NCBI GenBank assembly: GCA_036927565.1
Contig: JAYESD010000007.1
Coordinates: forward strand, 128,500,230 to 128,564,229
Reading direction: 5' to 3'
From: Tuctoria greenei
Taxonomy: Eukaryota > Streptophyta > Magnoliopsida > Poales > Poaceae
DNA: 64,000 nucleotides
The notes under the pieces were generated by a model. That model was not told the origin of the DNA, ran no database searches, and was given only the letters and a program-made list of their open reading frames with translations. Both the position numbers and the translations under genes were made by a program. Positions 34,169 through 44,543 of the stretch are shown here, piece after piece; within the stretch, counting starts at the first letter, position 1; every line of letters begins with the position of its first letter.

Positions 34169-35732
34169 TGAATGTGGGCCTAGAGGGGGGGTGAATAGGC
34201 CTTTTTGATTTTTCTCGGTTCCTGTAACACTCAACAACAAGGTCAATACTAGAGATATCGGACTAGTCCGGTAATGTGCGGACTAGTCCGGTTTTCACGG
34301 GCTAGGTTGATCAAGTTTAGAAAATTTGATTGATTCGTTAATGTTTGCAGCGGAAATATAAACTTGAATCTCAATTTAATAGTAGTATGTCAGATTCTAT
34401 TGAAGTTAAAACTCTTGATCAACAATTAGACTTAGATTGAACAAAGTGATCAAACCCTAGATTAAGCTGATCAAATTAGATGAAGAACACAAAAAAGGAT
34501 AAGACACACGATTTATCCCGTGGTTCGGCTGCCACGAAGGCAACCTACATCCACGTTGAGGAGCCCACAAAAGGACCGGGTCTTCTCCAACCCTTTCCTC
34601 ATCGGATCGCCACGAAGGCCAATCCTCCTCCACTAATCACAAGGGGTAAATAACCAAGTTGAAGGGGCGTTCTCACACGTTGAGAGCTCCATTGATTACA
34701 ACTCACAATGACACCAATAACACACTCGAAAATTACAAATTGAAACGTAAGAGTGTGTTAGGAAATCAAACCAAGAGCTCAATGATGTGTGCCAAGTGTC
34801 TCTCCAATGATCTAGAAGTGATCTTCAATGGATTGATTGATTTTGCACTTAATTTCGTGGAGAGAGATGGTTTTTGAGTCTCTTGGGAGGTGTGACAGCG
34901 CTAGGGTTCGAGAGAGGGTGAAAGTGGGCCGTGCACCTCTATTTATATGGGGTTTCTAAAAGTGACCGTTAGGGTTCAGAAAGATCGGACTAGTCCGTGG
35001 TGGTCACCGGACTAGTCCAGTGTGCTGTGTGTAGCAAACCCTAAGTGTCTAGGAATATCGGACTAGTCCGGTTGAAAACGGACTTGTCCGATTTCGCTAC
35101 TGGAAATCTTCGGACTAGTCCGATTGCCATCGGACTTGTCCGGACATATGAAACCCTAAGTGTTTGGGATGACAAGTCCGCACTTGGAGGACTTGTCTGA
35201 TTTAGATCAGTGTGTATATCGGACTAGTCTGTGTAGACATCGGACTTGTCCGAAGTGGATCAGAATGAATATCGGACTAGTCCGGGTCACAACGGACTTG
35301 TCCGATTTTGTGTGACTTGTGCATTGTGTTAAGGACTAGTCCGCATTGGGGAGGACTAGTCCGAAGTGGATCAGAAAGATATCGGACTAGTCCGGTGGAG
35401 ACCGGACTTGTCCGATCTAGTGCAGAATGTGATATCGGACTAGTCCGGCTGATATCGGACTAGTCCGGTCCTGTATGACTTAGTGCATTGTATGTGTGTG
35501 CTTGAAAGTGATTGAGCTCTTGGGTGTGTTTCCTTAACACACTCTATACATAATAATCTACTATTTTCTTCTTCTTGAGCTCAAATTCACTTTGCTTCTC
35601 ATTCCTCTTCTTTTTGGCATTTTGCTCATTTTTCATCATTTGCCTGCATTCATCTCAATCAAAAGGATTAGGATCCCAATTGCTTGTCATAAATCATCCA
35701 AAACCCACAAGGGAGTCCTAGATGCACTTTCA
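34169..35732 (-). repeat. 5' LTR of element B
   Basis: 1564 bp, nearly identical to 23904-25468 (about ten differences by eye). It has the same palindrome cluster (34987-35470) and TATA box (34940-34948). The few changes include C to T in one palindrome (GGACTAGTCTG at 35222). Confidence 0.95.
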
Positions 35733-36824
35733 CCAATCCCTAATTAGGACCCAAATTGGGTCAAATTAGATGCAAATAAGGGTTCAAGTCGATTTTGAAC
35801 ATGAATTGAATCAAATCAGAGACAAAATTCAAAGGCAAACTCGGATTAACCTTAGATGAGAGAGGGGATTAGAACTTACCTTAGGGCATCTCTGCTCCTC
35901 CTTGCAGCTACCGTGTTCGCCGGAGTAGACATTTTGCCACCATCGTTGACCACCTCGACGGCGGTCCTCGAGTAGGACGGTGTAAGCCGTCGAATATTGC
36001 CGGCATTTGGCACCCCACGAGCCGTTCGACGGCGGCGTGCGCACCCAATGGTGAGCGTCGCTCGCCGGCGCAAGGGTCTTGTAGGCGCTTGCCGCTTTAG
36101 CCTCACCGCGGGGAAGGTGAAACCCTAACCCTAGAGTGCGCAAGGATACCCCTCTTCCGTCCCTCGGGCCGGCGAGCTCATGCCAAGGGGCAAGTCCACC
36201 TTGCGGTGAACACGCGCCCACCGGCGATGACCCGCGACGGTGCCGGAGGCAAGCTGCTGTCGGCGGTGCTTAGCCGCCTCTCTCTCGCTCACTGCGTCGG
36301 GGAGAGGGATCGGGGAACCGAGCGAATGAGCTAGGGTTTCCTCGAATTTTCCTTAAGTACATTGGATGATCCCCAGTCGTCCAATCGTTGCTCAACGACG
36401 CGGATAATTTAGCCGACGTGTTCGGATTAATCGACACCGTCAATCTTAGGGCGTGCGACCTCTAGTAGGCACCGCGAGCACGCGGGCTCCCAGCCCAAGC
36501 GGGGCGAGCCGATGGGCTCGTGGGCCGCCCTTTAGATTAAGCACAATTTTTTCCAGAATAACTTAGCAGGCCGTGGGCCAAATTCAGGGAGGCTGGGCCT
36601 CTAAGGCCGAGTTTCTTTTTTCTATTTTCTGGAAATATTCGTTGTATATTAGCCCTGGGCTTTTGGGCCTATTCCTCTCCGTGGGTTGGTTCCAAGTTGT
36701 TGGGCCAACCTGAAATATTTAGTTTTTCCTCGGATTATTCTTAGTGGGCTGGGCTTATTTAGGGTCTTTTGAGGCCAAAATTAGTAGTAGGTTAATTTTA
36801 GAATATTTTTAGTAATTTAATAAT

Positions 36825-36945
36825 ATTTTCTGATTTTTAGAAAATAAAATAACATTAGCATTTTCTGTTTTACAGAAAATAAAATTAGTATTTTTTCTAG
36901 TTTTAAAAAAAAATAAAATTAGTGTTTTCTGGTTTTCAGAAAACA
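36825..36945 (+). repeat. Tandem AT-rich hairpins in the element O leader
   Basis: Four units about 30-35 bp apart: ATTTTCTGATTTTTAGAAAAT (36825-36845, one base over the limit not repeated here), TTTTCTG...CAGAAAA (36861-36879), a weaker one at 36891-36910, and GTTTTCTGG...TCAGAAAAC (36925-36944). Each is an inverted repeat with a short loop, separated by AAATTAG-type spacers. Confidence 0.7.
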
Positions 36946-37422
36946 AAATTATATTTCAATCAGTTTTGGAATTTTAGTCATGAACTAAAATCCATAAATT
37001 TAGAAAAGTGGGATGGTTCATCTCAGTAGCTTTTGAGCCAAAATTTCAGAAATAAGTTAAAGTAACATTTTCTAATTTTAGAAAATTAATTAGCATTTTA
37101 ATTAGCTCATTTGTCAGTATTTTTAGTTATGATCCAAAATTCTTTAATTTAAGCATAATGGGTATTTATTTCTCAGTGAGTTTAGTATGGGCTAAAATTA
37201 ACATAAATCTAAGTTTAGTGGATTAACAGTAATTAAGCAACATGTGAGACATTTGTTTATTTCGTACTATAAGTATTATATAGTATTCTTTAGTAATTTA
37301 TTTATTTATGATGAATTTAAGTTCATGCTCAGTCCATTATTTTTGTTGTGAAACTCTTATTATGTCTCACACATTCTGCATGTCCATTTAGTAAATAAGC
37401 TTCCGCTGTGTTACTCAGTTTT

Positions 37423-37904
37423 GCATAGTGTTTTTGTTAAGTAGCCAACGTGAACAACAAATTTAAGCTATGCTCTTAGTTTATTCAGTTTCATAGTAAT
37501 TTTGTTAAGTAGCCAACGTGAACGATAAAATTACAATGTTCTCAGTTGCTTGGAAAATTTTACTTGAGTAGCCAACATGAAAGACAAAAGATAACATTCC
37601 CACTCAGTACATAGAAAACATTGTTCGAGTGCCAACGTGAAAGACAAAGTTTACTATGTTTCATAAGTTAATTAGTGAATGTCTTATTTTGTTTAAAAAC
37701 AAAATGTGACAATAATTAGTTCATAGAAACTTTTGTTCAAGTAGCCAACGTGAAAGACAAAAGTTCACTATGTTTTTTAATCAGTGAATCTCGAATTTTG
37801 TTGAAAAACAAAATATGATGATTCTTCTTCCTAAGTTGCTTACATTAGTATCATAGAAAAAAATTATTCGAGTAGCCAACGTGAAAGACAAAATTTCCTA
37901 TGAT
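37423..37904 (+). repeat. Six hairpins with conserved loop AGTAGCCAACGTGAAAGAC in the element O leader
   Basis: Units at 37423-37473, 37492-37538, 37552-37600, 37610-37658, 37722-37772 and 37850-37904. Each has the loop AGTAGCCAACGTGAAAGAC or a close variant, flanked by arms that pair with each other but differ between units. Examples: GTAATTTT with AAAATTAC (unit 2), CATAG...AACTTTTGT with ACAAAAGTT...CTATG (unit 5), ATCATAG with CTATGAT (unit 6). Unit 3 pairs weakly. Two plain hairpins without the loop (ATTTTGTTT/AACAAAAT) lie at 37686-37705 and 37795-37813. Confidence 0.8.
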
Positions 37905-37963
37905 TTCAGTTTATTACTAAGTTTTATTATGCATTCACTAATGTTACTCAGTTTTTCATTCAG

Positions 37964-38027
37964 ATGACTCCTCCATCATCAGTTCAGCACTCAGTTACCT
38001 CTCTACCATTGAGCCTCTTAACGAAGT
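37964..38027 (+). pseudogene. gag: Start of gag of element O, cut by element C
   Basis: ATG at 37964 opens the gag region. The reading NYDSWREKI, typical of the copia gag start, is formed across the insertion point of element C (38027/59816), after one indel relative to the ATG frame. Only about 20 codons lie on this side. Confidence 0.6.
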
Positions 38028-38086
38028 TGTCGGTACCCTGCGTACCGTAGACCCCTCGAGATTACAAAAAGACCGAAGGAACTTCA

Positions 38087-38370
38087 CCTGTCTGAGTTGA
38101 AGATCAGCGAAGACCCACGTTTCATACGGGATCGGACCTTCCTCCCATCTATGGTTAGTCCTAGTGCTGCCACGTGTATACTGCAACCGGACCTACATCC
38201 CAGACATAGGATAGCTTTGGGCTAAACACTTGAGCGGCACCTCCGGACCTAACCTTTGATAGAGGGAAGCTCCGGTACTGACACGTGTACATTTACACCA
38301 GACCTACCGGTCCCAAGACGGATAGCTCTGATGCTGCCACGTGTCCAAACGCCGGACCTTCAGCCTTAAC
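38087..38370 (+). promoter_or_regulatory. U3 repeat array with CACGTG boxes in element C
   Basis: Units begin CGGACCT at roughly 38133, 38189, 38243 and 38353 and contain GCCACGTGT or GACACGTGT. CACGTG is the plant G-box, and CACGTGT resembles an ABA-response core. The array lies 250-530 bp upstream of the TATA box. In the 3' LTR two of the three boxes have changed by one base, both consistent with loss of the CpG. Confidence 0.6.
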
Positions 38371-38620
38371 AATCAGACTGGTGGACCCCCAACGGCTCGT
38401 ACCTTTAAGGGGCAATCAAAGACTTCAAGACCCGATTAAGTGTCATTAATACCATATTAATGACACACGATCAGAAGGCCCTTAATACCGGTAACGGCAT
38501 TGTCAAACCCATTACCATGCTATTAAGGGTAATTAATCTCTTTAATTGTGTATTAAGCATCAGTAACCGCTAGGGCCACATGTCGGGCCGGGCTAACGGT
38601 GTAACGACAGGTCCTTGTAC

Positions 38621-38628
38621 TATAAAAG
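38621..38628 (+). promoter_or_regulatory. TATA box of the element C LTR
   Basis: TATAAAAG, also at 59552-59559 in the 3' LTR and, inverted, at 15526-15533 in G1. Confidence 0.7.
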
Positions 38629-38882
38629 TACTGGTCGACAATACACAAGGGACTATCATACGATCTCTGTTCTAAAAACTCTCTAGACGCTCTTAGACGC
38701 TCAAGATAACAGATACACACCCCGTGGAGCAGGGTATTACGCTCAGGCGGCCCAAACCACGTAAATCCTTGTGTCCATTTGCCATACTCTTTGAAATCTC
38801 TGCGCACCCAATACCGAACTATAAACTCCGCGAGCTACCAATGGTAGTATCGGGAGAATTGCCGGAAAAACACTCCGACAGC

Positions 38883-38900
38883 TGGCGCGCCAGGAAGGGG
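38883..38900 (+). other. Primer-binding site of element C
   Basis: TGGCGCGCCAGGAAGGGG begins two bases after the LTR end. The TGG start and GC-rich body fit a tRNA 3' end, but I do not assign the tRNA. It is not the iMet type used by the copia elements here. Confidence 0.7.
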
Positions 38901-38920
38901 CAGTGCCCGAGATTTCAAGA

Positions 38921-40401
38921 ATGGTGAATTCAGCTACTGGATCGTCCAACGGCAACCCCGCCGCGCAACCTGCTAGAGGCAATCCTTCCAACATACAACA
39001 ACCAGCAGGTGCCGCGGCTCCAGCAGGTGCCACGGCACCAGCAGGAGTCATGCCTCCGCCACCACCGTCTGACAACGGGACGGGGCATCTATGTTGGTCA
39101 CAACATCGGCGAATAAGAACAATCCTGAACACGCGTTCCACGCTGCACGTGTTCTTCTCCAATGCCCACCACCTCCAGATGCATCCCAGGGTGCAATGAA
39201 GCAGTGGAGGGCTGATGTGGAACATTTGTTTGCAGCAGCAGCCGATCGCATCAGCAACCAAGGTCCTCCCCCCTCGGGGCAGGCCCCATCGCAGCATCAG
39301 AATTTGTCAGGCAGACTTGGTCCGCACGCTTCCCAAAATAGGAGGCGTGCTGCGTCTCAACAAGTGACGTCGCTGCCTTCCGGGGCGCGACGCACCCATA
39401 CAGTAACCAGTCTTTCAACTCATGACCTCCAGACGGAGCTTGATCGCCGTTACCATCAACAGGACGGCCGCGTCTATATTGAGCATGCTCGCGAAAGGCA
39501 AGAGGCTCGAGCCAGTCCTGCTCCCGAGGCAATAGGAGGGGGCTGTTCTGCCCTGGCCATGCACCTACGCATGGTCAGATGGACACAAAAGTTCCGGCCT
39601 CACCTGTCGGAGAAATTTGACGGGACTGTCAATCCCAATGAGTTTCTCCAGATTTACTCCACTGCAATCCTTGCAGCTGGAGGTAATGAGGCTGTAATGG
39701 CCAACTAATTCCCAGTGGCTTTAACTGGTACCGCAAGATTCTGGTTCATGAGCCTTCCGCCCAACTCCATCAATAGTTGGACAGAACTGTGCCAACAGTT
39801 CACCGCCAATTTCGGGAGTTCATACACCCGACCAGGCACCGAATTGGACCTCTTCGCTATCACGTAGAAGGGGGGAGAATTCCTGCGTTCCTTCATCCAG
39901 AGGTTCTCCCAGGTACGAAACACTATTCCTTCTATCTCCAGCGCCTCTGTTATTGTGGCATTTAGACAGGGCGTACGAGACAAGAAGATGCTGGAAAAGC
40001 TGGCGATCAAGGAGATCACCAGCGTCACGGGGCTCTTCAGCTTGGCATACAAGTGTGCCAAAGATGCGGAGGGCCGTGAAATGCACTCCAAACCACCTCC
40101 GAAGGATAATAAAAAATCCTCCAAGGGCGAAGCCACTACCTCCGGGAGTGGCAAAAAGAAGAAAAAGTCCAACGGTAAGAAAAAGCCGCTGGCCGGCACA
40201 CCTACTGCTGCAGCTGCTGCAGCTCCGGGTGGCCGGGGTCCATGCCCCGAGAAACGACCTCGGTCGTCATCAAAAGACGGCGGCAACTCCAAATTATGGT
40301 GTCCTATTCATAAGTCGAACAACCACAACTTGGAAGACAGCCGAGAGGTCCAGAATCTTGTCGAGCGCTACAACAAGCGCCGGGAAGAAGTTCCTTTCTA
40401 A
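38921..40401 (+). pseudogene. gag: Gag of element C (frameshift and stops)
   Basis: ATG at 38921. The N-terminal part is Ala/Gly/Pro-rich (PAGAAAPAGATAPAGV). A frame change near 39090 follows, then FHAARVLLQCPPPPDASQGA, then the retrotransposon gag core: FDGTVNPNEFLQIYSTAILA, then FPVALTGTARFWFMSLPP, then TELCQQFTANF, then FRQGVRDKKMLEKL. Stops at 39706 and 39864. A Lys-rich stretch is followed by the zinc-finger-like WCPIHKSNNHNLED (CX2H...), typical of Tat/Athila-type gag; the expected last Cys has become Ser. Ends at TAA 40399, after which the same frame runs on into protease. Confidence 0.85.
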
Positions 40402-41337
40402 CAAAGGGAAGAAGAACAGAAAGTCGACGAAGCTTCGTCTGAAGAGGAGTTAGGCTTTCAGGACCATAAAAAGGTCTTGAAGGTTGTTTACACCTTCATT
40501 GACGACGACTCCGACGTCTCCGACAATGAACGTCGGAAAACCATGAACACCATTTTTGGTGGTTCGTGGGACATCACCTACTGCTGTGTCCTCAAGACCA
40601 TGCGGCGAGACATGGCTTCAGTGGCTCCCACCGCCAGGGCGGAGCCGCACCGAAAGTGGATGGATACTGCCATCACTTTCGACACGTCAAACTGCCCTCG
40701 GAATATGATCGGAGCTGGTCAACTCCCATTGATGGTATCTTCAACCATCAAGAACATCCAACTCCACCACGTAATGGTAGATAGAGGTTCGGGGCTGAAC
40801 CTCATAAGCTTCAAAGCTTTCGTCAAGCTTCAGCTCCGACCTTCAGATCTTCGCCCCTCCCGACCTTTCTTCGGATTAGGTCCGGGGGCCATAACCCCAC
40901 TCGGTGCTATTACTCTCCCAGTAATCTTTGGGACTCGGGAGAACTATCGCACTGAGAAGTTGGTCTTTGACGTTGCTCAGATCAACTTACCCTTCAACGC
41001 CATTCTGGGCAGGCCAGCCTTATACAAATTTATGGCTGCTGCTCATTATGGCTACTTGGTGTTGAAGATGCCAACACCAGCTGGTGTTCTCTGGATCCTT
41101 GGAGATCGCACTGCCAGAGTGACAGCTTTGGAAGAACTTCACGCGCTTTCCACAGTGCAAGAAGAAGAATCTAGAAAGGAGCAAACTCCAAAACCACCGA
41201 GCATTCGTCATCGAGGCTCAACCTCCGCACCTCACGTGCAACCAAGCGGCGACACCGACATTCCTGTCAAAGTCGTCCAAATCAGTTCCAACACCACTCA
41301 GACCACCCGTATATCGGGAGGTCTGAATGACAAATAG
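40402..41337 (+). pseudogene. pol: Protease region of element C
   Basis: Same frame as gag and RT. Aspartic protease box at about 40778-40800 reads VMVDRGSGLNLIS, where relatives have D-G/T-G-S; the Gly to Arg change probably inactivates it. ILGRPALYKFMAAAHYGYLV follows, the second part of the fold. Ends at TAG 41335, after which RT continues in frame. Confidence 0.8.
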
Positions 41338-43230
41338 GAACTCGCACTCATCACTTTCCTCCGGGCTAATGTCGATGTGTTTGCCTGGCAACCGTCACAA
41401 ATGCCTCGGATCCCTAGGGAAGTGATCGAGCATAATCTGAAGATCTACCCTGACGCTTGGCCTGTACATTAGAAGCCTTGGAAGCAATCAGTAGAGCGGC
41501 AGAACTTCATACGATAAGAAGTGAAGAAGTTGCTCGAAGCTGGATTCATCCGAGAAGTCTTCCACCCAAAATAGCTGGCAAACCCAATCGTTGTACCCAA
41601 GGCCGGCGGGAAGCTTCGGATGTGTATCGACTACACAACACTGAATAAGGCATGTCCAAAAGATCCTTTCCCACTACCTAGAATAGATCAGATAGTTGAT
41701 TTCACCTCTGGGTGTGAATTAATGTGTTTCCTAGACGCATATTCTAGGTACCATCAAATCAGAATGTCTAGGGAAGATGAAGAGCATACTTCTTTCAACA
41801 CAGTAGATGTATTGTATTGTTATACTGCCATGCCATTTGGTCTCAAGAATGCAGCTTCAACATTTGTACGAGCTATGTACAAAACCTTTGGAGAGCTCAT
41901 CAGAGACGTAGTGGAAGTGTATGTTGATAACATCGTCATCAATATTAAGGACAAGGAGTCACTTCTTGACACCTTGCAAGCTGTCTTCGACAAGTTGTGA
42001 GTCACTCGCACGAAGCTGAACCCGGACAATTGTGTCTTTGGGGTTAGCTCCGGAAAGCTTCTTGGTTTCCTGGTAAACTACCAAGGCATAGAGGCAAATC
42101 CGGCGAAGATTAAAGCCATTGAAGATATGCGGCCCCCAGCCCGCATCAAGGACGTCCAGAAGCTGACTGGATGTCTAGCCGCCCTCAGCCGGTTCATCTC
42201 AAGACTGGAGGAACGGGCACTACCCTTCTTCAAGCTATTGAGGAAGTCCGGTCCATTCCAATGGAGTGAAGAAGCAGAAAAGGCGTTCCAGGAGCTGATG
42301 CAGCTCCTCACCACTCTACCATCCTTAGTAGATTCGAACCCTGGTGAGCCTCTACTTCTTTACATTTCGGCAACTGACGAAGTTGTCCGCATGGTCCTGG
42401 TTGCGGAGAGACCAGAACCATTACAAGCTCAGGAATCCAGACCCCTTCGGGAGAGTCAAGAGGTTCCTGAAGGCGAGTCTGGGTCCCAGCCCCCAAACTT
42501 GAGTCAACAAGGAGTTACTCTTGTTGAGCAAGAAGAGCCGGACCCTCCTGGGAGGGTCCAGGTCACTCCTGAAGAAGCTCCGGGTTCCTCCAACAAGGAC
42601 CCAACGATCCCCGAAGAAGGTCCAAACCCTTCTGGGAGGGTCCAGGTCGATGAAGAGGAAGCTTTGGGCCTCTTCGGGAGGGTCCGGACAGTCCAACGCC
42701 CAGTGTACTTCATCAGTGAAGTACTCCACGATGCCAAAACTCGGTACCTGGAAGTACATAAACTGCTATACGCAGTTCTTATTGCTTCCAGGAAGCTCCG
42801 ACACTATTTCTAGGCTCACAAGATCTCAGTGGTAACTTCATATCCACTGTGAGCGATTTTGCATAATCCCAACTCAACTGGAAACATTGCAAAGTGGGCA
42901 GCAGAATTGGCCGAGTTTGCCCTTGAAAACGTCCCAAGACAAGCAATCAAAAGTCAAGCATTGTCGGACTTTGTGGTGGAATGGACCCCCTCTCCGTCAA
43001 ACCCTGGGGGCCCTAGTGAGCAAAAGCCAGAACTCAAGGCTCCGGTCTTCACCGAGCCTCACTGGACTCTCTACTTCGACGACTCCATGCAGAAGCAGGG
43101 GGCCGGAGCTGGAGTCCTTCTCCTCGCTCCGACCGGGGAGAAGGTTAAATACATTGTAGACCTTGACTTCAAGGCCACCAACAACATGGCGGAGTATGAA
43201 GCACTCATTTACGGACTAAAGGTGGCACTA
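41338..43230 (+). pseudogene. pol: Reverse transcriptase and first part of RNase H of element C
   Basis: RT motifs: PIVVPKAGGKLRMCIDYTTL, then CPKDPFPLPRIDQIVD, then CFLDAYSRYHQI, then MPFGLKNAASTFVRAM, then VYVDNIVI, where the active-site DD has become DN. The connection and RNase H follow (KLTGCLAALSRFISRLEERA, then FDDSMQKQGAGAGVLL, then NNMAEYEALIYGLKVAL). Stops at about 41470, 41515, 41569, 41998, 42811 and 42850. About 90 residues of Glu/Pro/Gly-rich sequence (42420-42695) interrupt the usual RNase H-like segment before VQRPVYFISEVLHDAKTRYL. Cut at 43230 by element D. Confidence 0.88.
43226..43230. repeat. Target-site duplication of element D, left copy
   Basis: CACTA, identical to 53503-53507 after the right LTR. 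Taking out D and one CACTA leaves the RNase H reading frame of element C uninterrupted. Confidence 0.95.
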
Positions 43231-43298
43231 TGTAAGACCTATATGTGCTGAATACATTGGCTTGTAGTGAATACACTTGGCTTTGATGATAAAAGTTT

Positions 43299-43420
43299 CG
43301 AATATCAACAAAACACCTTTTTATAAAGGTCCGACTCTATCTCTGAGCTATAGCAAGGTCGAATATCACCAAAACACCTTTTTATAAAGGTCCGACTCTA
43401 TCTCTGAGCTACAGCAAGGT
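43299..43420 (+). repeat. 61-bp tandem duplication in the 5' LTR of D
   Basis: 43299-43359 and 43360-43420 are copies (CGAATATCA...GCAAGGT) with two or three differences. The 3' LTR holds a single unit (51712-51772), so the duplication arose in this copy of the LTR. Confidence 0.85.
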
Positions 43421-44535
43421 CCGATGGTAGGTCCAGCTTAGTTTGGGTAGATCCGGTTACGTTCGATGCTAGGTCCGACTAGCTTTGGTTAGCTCCGGTG
43501 AAGTTTTGTCTTTAGCTCCGACATGTCTTTGATAGCTCCGACATGTTTTTGCTAAGCTCTGAGTTGATTTTTCTAGCTCCGGCTTTTGGGTTTACTAGTT
43601 CCGACTAGTTCTGGTTAGCTCCGGCGCTAGGTCCTGCTAGTTTTGTAAGCTCCGGCGGAAACATGGTTGTACTAGTTTTGGTAAGCTCCGGCGCTAGGTT
43701 CTACTAGCTTTTGTTAGCTCCGGCTCAAGGTTCGGGTTACTCTGGCAAGGTCCGAAACTAGACCGAAGTGTTTCTGCTTTTCATTTGCAATGTTTCATAC
43801 TTGCTTTACATTGTTGGAAAGTTTGCTTCGTATTCTTTTACTAAGTTTGGTGTGTTTTGGATGATATGGCTGATATCGTTTTGCTATGCTTTGCAACATG
43901 CTTATGTGAGGTTCTCATGTAAGGTGTTGTGTTCGGAACTAACTTGAGTCAAGTCAAGGACTTGGGCTCGTATGGATTGGTTGTTTATTCATGTGCAGGT
44001 GTTGCTTGAGTTCAAGACATGGCTGGTGACAGGATCCATTGGACTAGTCTCAGGGAGGAGATGAGGTTCCAACAACCAAATTTAGGAGGAATTGTGGTTG
44101 AGCTGATCAGGAGGTTGCGCAGCATGATTGAATCAAGAACAATGCATATGAAGGTATCGTGGATGTCATTGGAAGATGTTTGCACGTGTGCAAGGAGTGC
44201 ATGGACGTGGCTACATGGTTACGAGATGTGATGAAGAGATGTGGACGTAAAGAGTTGGTCTGAAAAGTCCAACCGACTAGGTTATTGACTCAGGCTACGG
44301 CTGAGTCGGGTTTGACTCTAATATGGAAAGATTTGAGTTGGTTATGATAGGATTTCGTGTGGGTCACAAATTTGAGTTGTTCTAGAAATGTGGGATATGT
44401 TCCTAAGGTGTTTGGAAGTCTTAAGATTGCTTCTATCTGCTTATAGAAGAATCCTAAGCAGTTATGGAAAGTTACGATTCGTGAACAGAGTAGGATTAGG
44501 TTTCTGATTTGAGTTGAGTTGGCTTTCGAGCTGGT

Positions 44536-44543
44536 TATATAAG
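44536..44543 (+). promoter_or_regulatory. TATA box of the element D LTR
   Basis: TATATAAG in GGTTATATAAGCAAGAG. The element A LTRs have the equivalent box inverted. Confidence 0.65.

Larger units (their letters stand above)
23904..35732 (-). mobile_element. Sirevirus-like copia retrotransposon B, young
   Basis: Minus strand. LTRs 23904-25468 and 34169-35732, TSD CCAAT at 23899-23903 and 35733-35737, iMet primer site at 34154-34168, purine tracts next to the left LTR. Order on the element strand: gag (34116 down to 31702), pol (31700 to 28635), a third env-like ORF (27480 to 25921). The LTRs differ at about ten sites of 1565 by my reading. Long gag, an extra ORF after pol, repeated purine tracts and CGG/CCG palindromes in the LTR are the known marks of Sireviruses. 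It sits in the leader of element O. Confidence 0.95.
35738..37963 (+). other. Leader of element O between primer site and gag
   Basis: Non-coding, about 2.4 kb together with 23702-23898. GC-rich in 35880-36540, AT-rich after. It contains two families of hairpins (36825-36945 and 37423-37904, given separately). On the minus strand AAG|GTAAGT at about 35879 is a strong splice-donor match behind a short ORF (MSTPANTVAARRSRDALR); no acceptor was found. Confidence 0.6.
38028..38880 (+). repeat. 5' LTR of element C
   Basis: TGTCGGTACCC...CTCCGACA. U3 has four or five degenerate ~55-bp units starting CGGACCT and holding CACGTG (38171-38176, 38282-38287, 38338-38343), then TATAAAAG at 38621-38628. 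Confidence 0.93.

Noticed and set aside
35829..36221. 130-residue minus-strand ORF in the GC-rich leader of O
   Set aside because: No family recognised, overlapping frames are equally open in GC-rich DNA, and it lies in an untranslated leader. Only the splice donor was kept as a weak finding.
39705..40292. 195-residue minus-strand ORF
   Set aside because: Shadow of element C gag, which has clear retrotransposon gag motifs on the plus strand.
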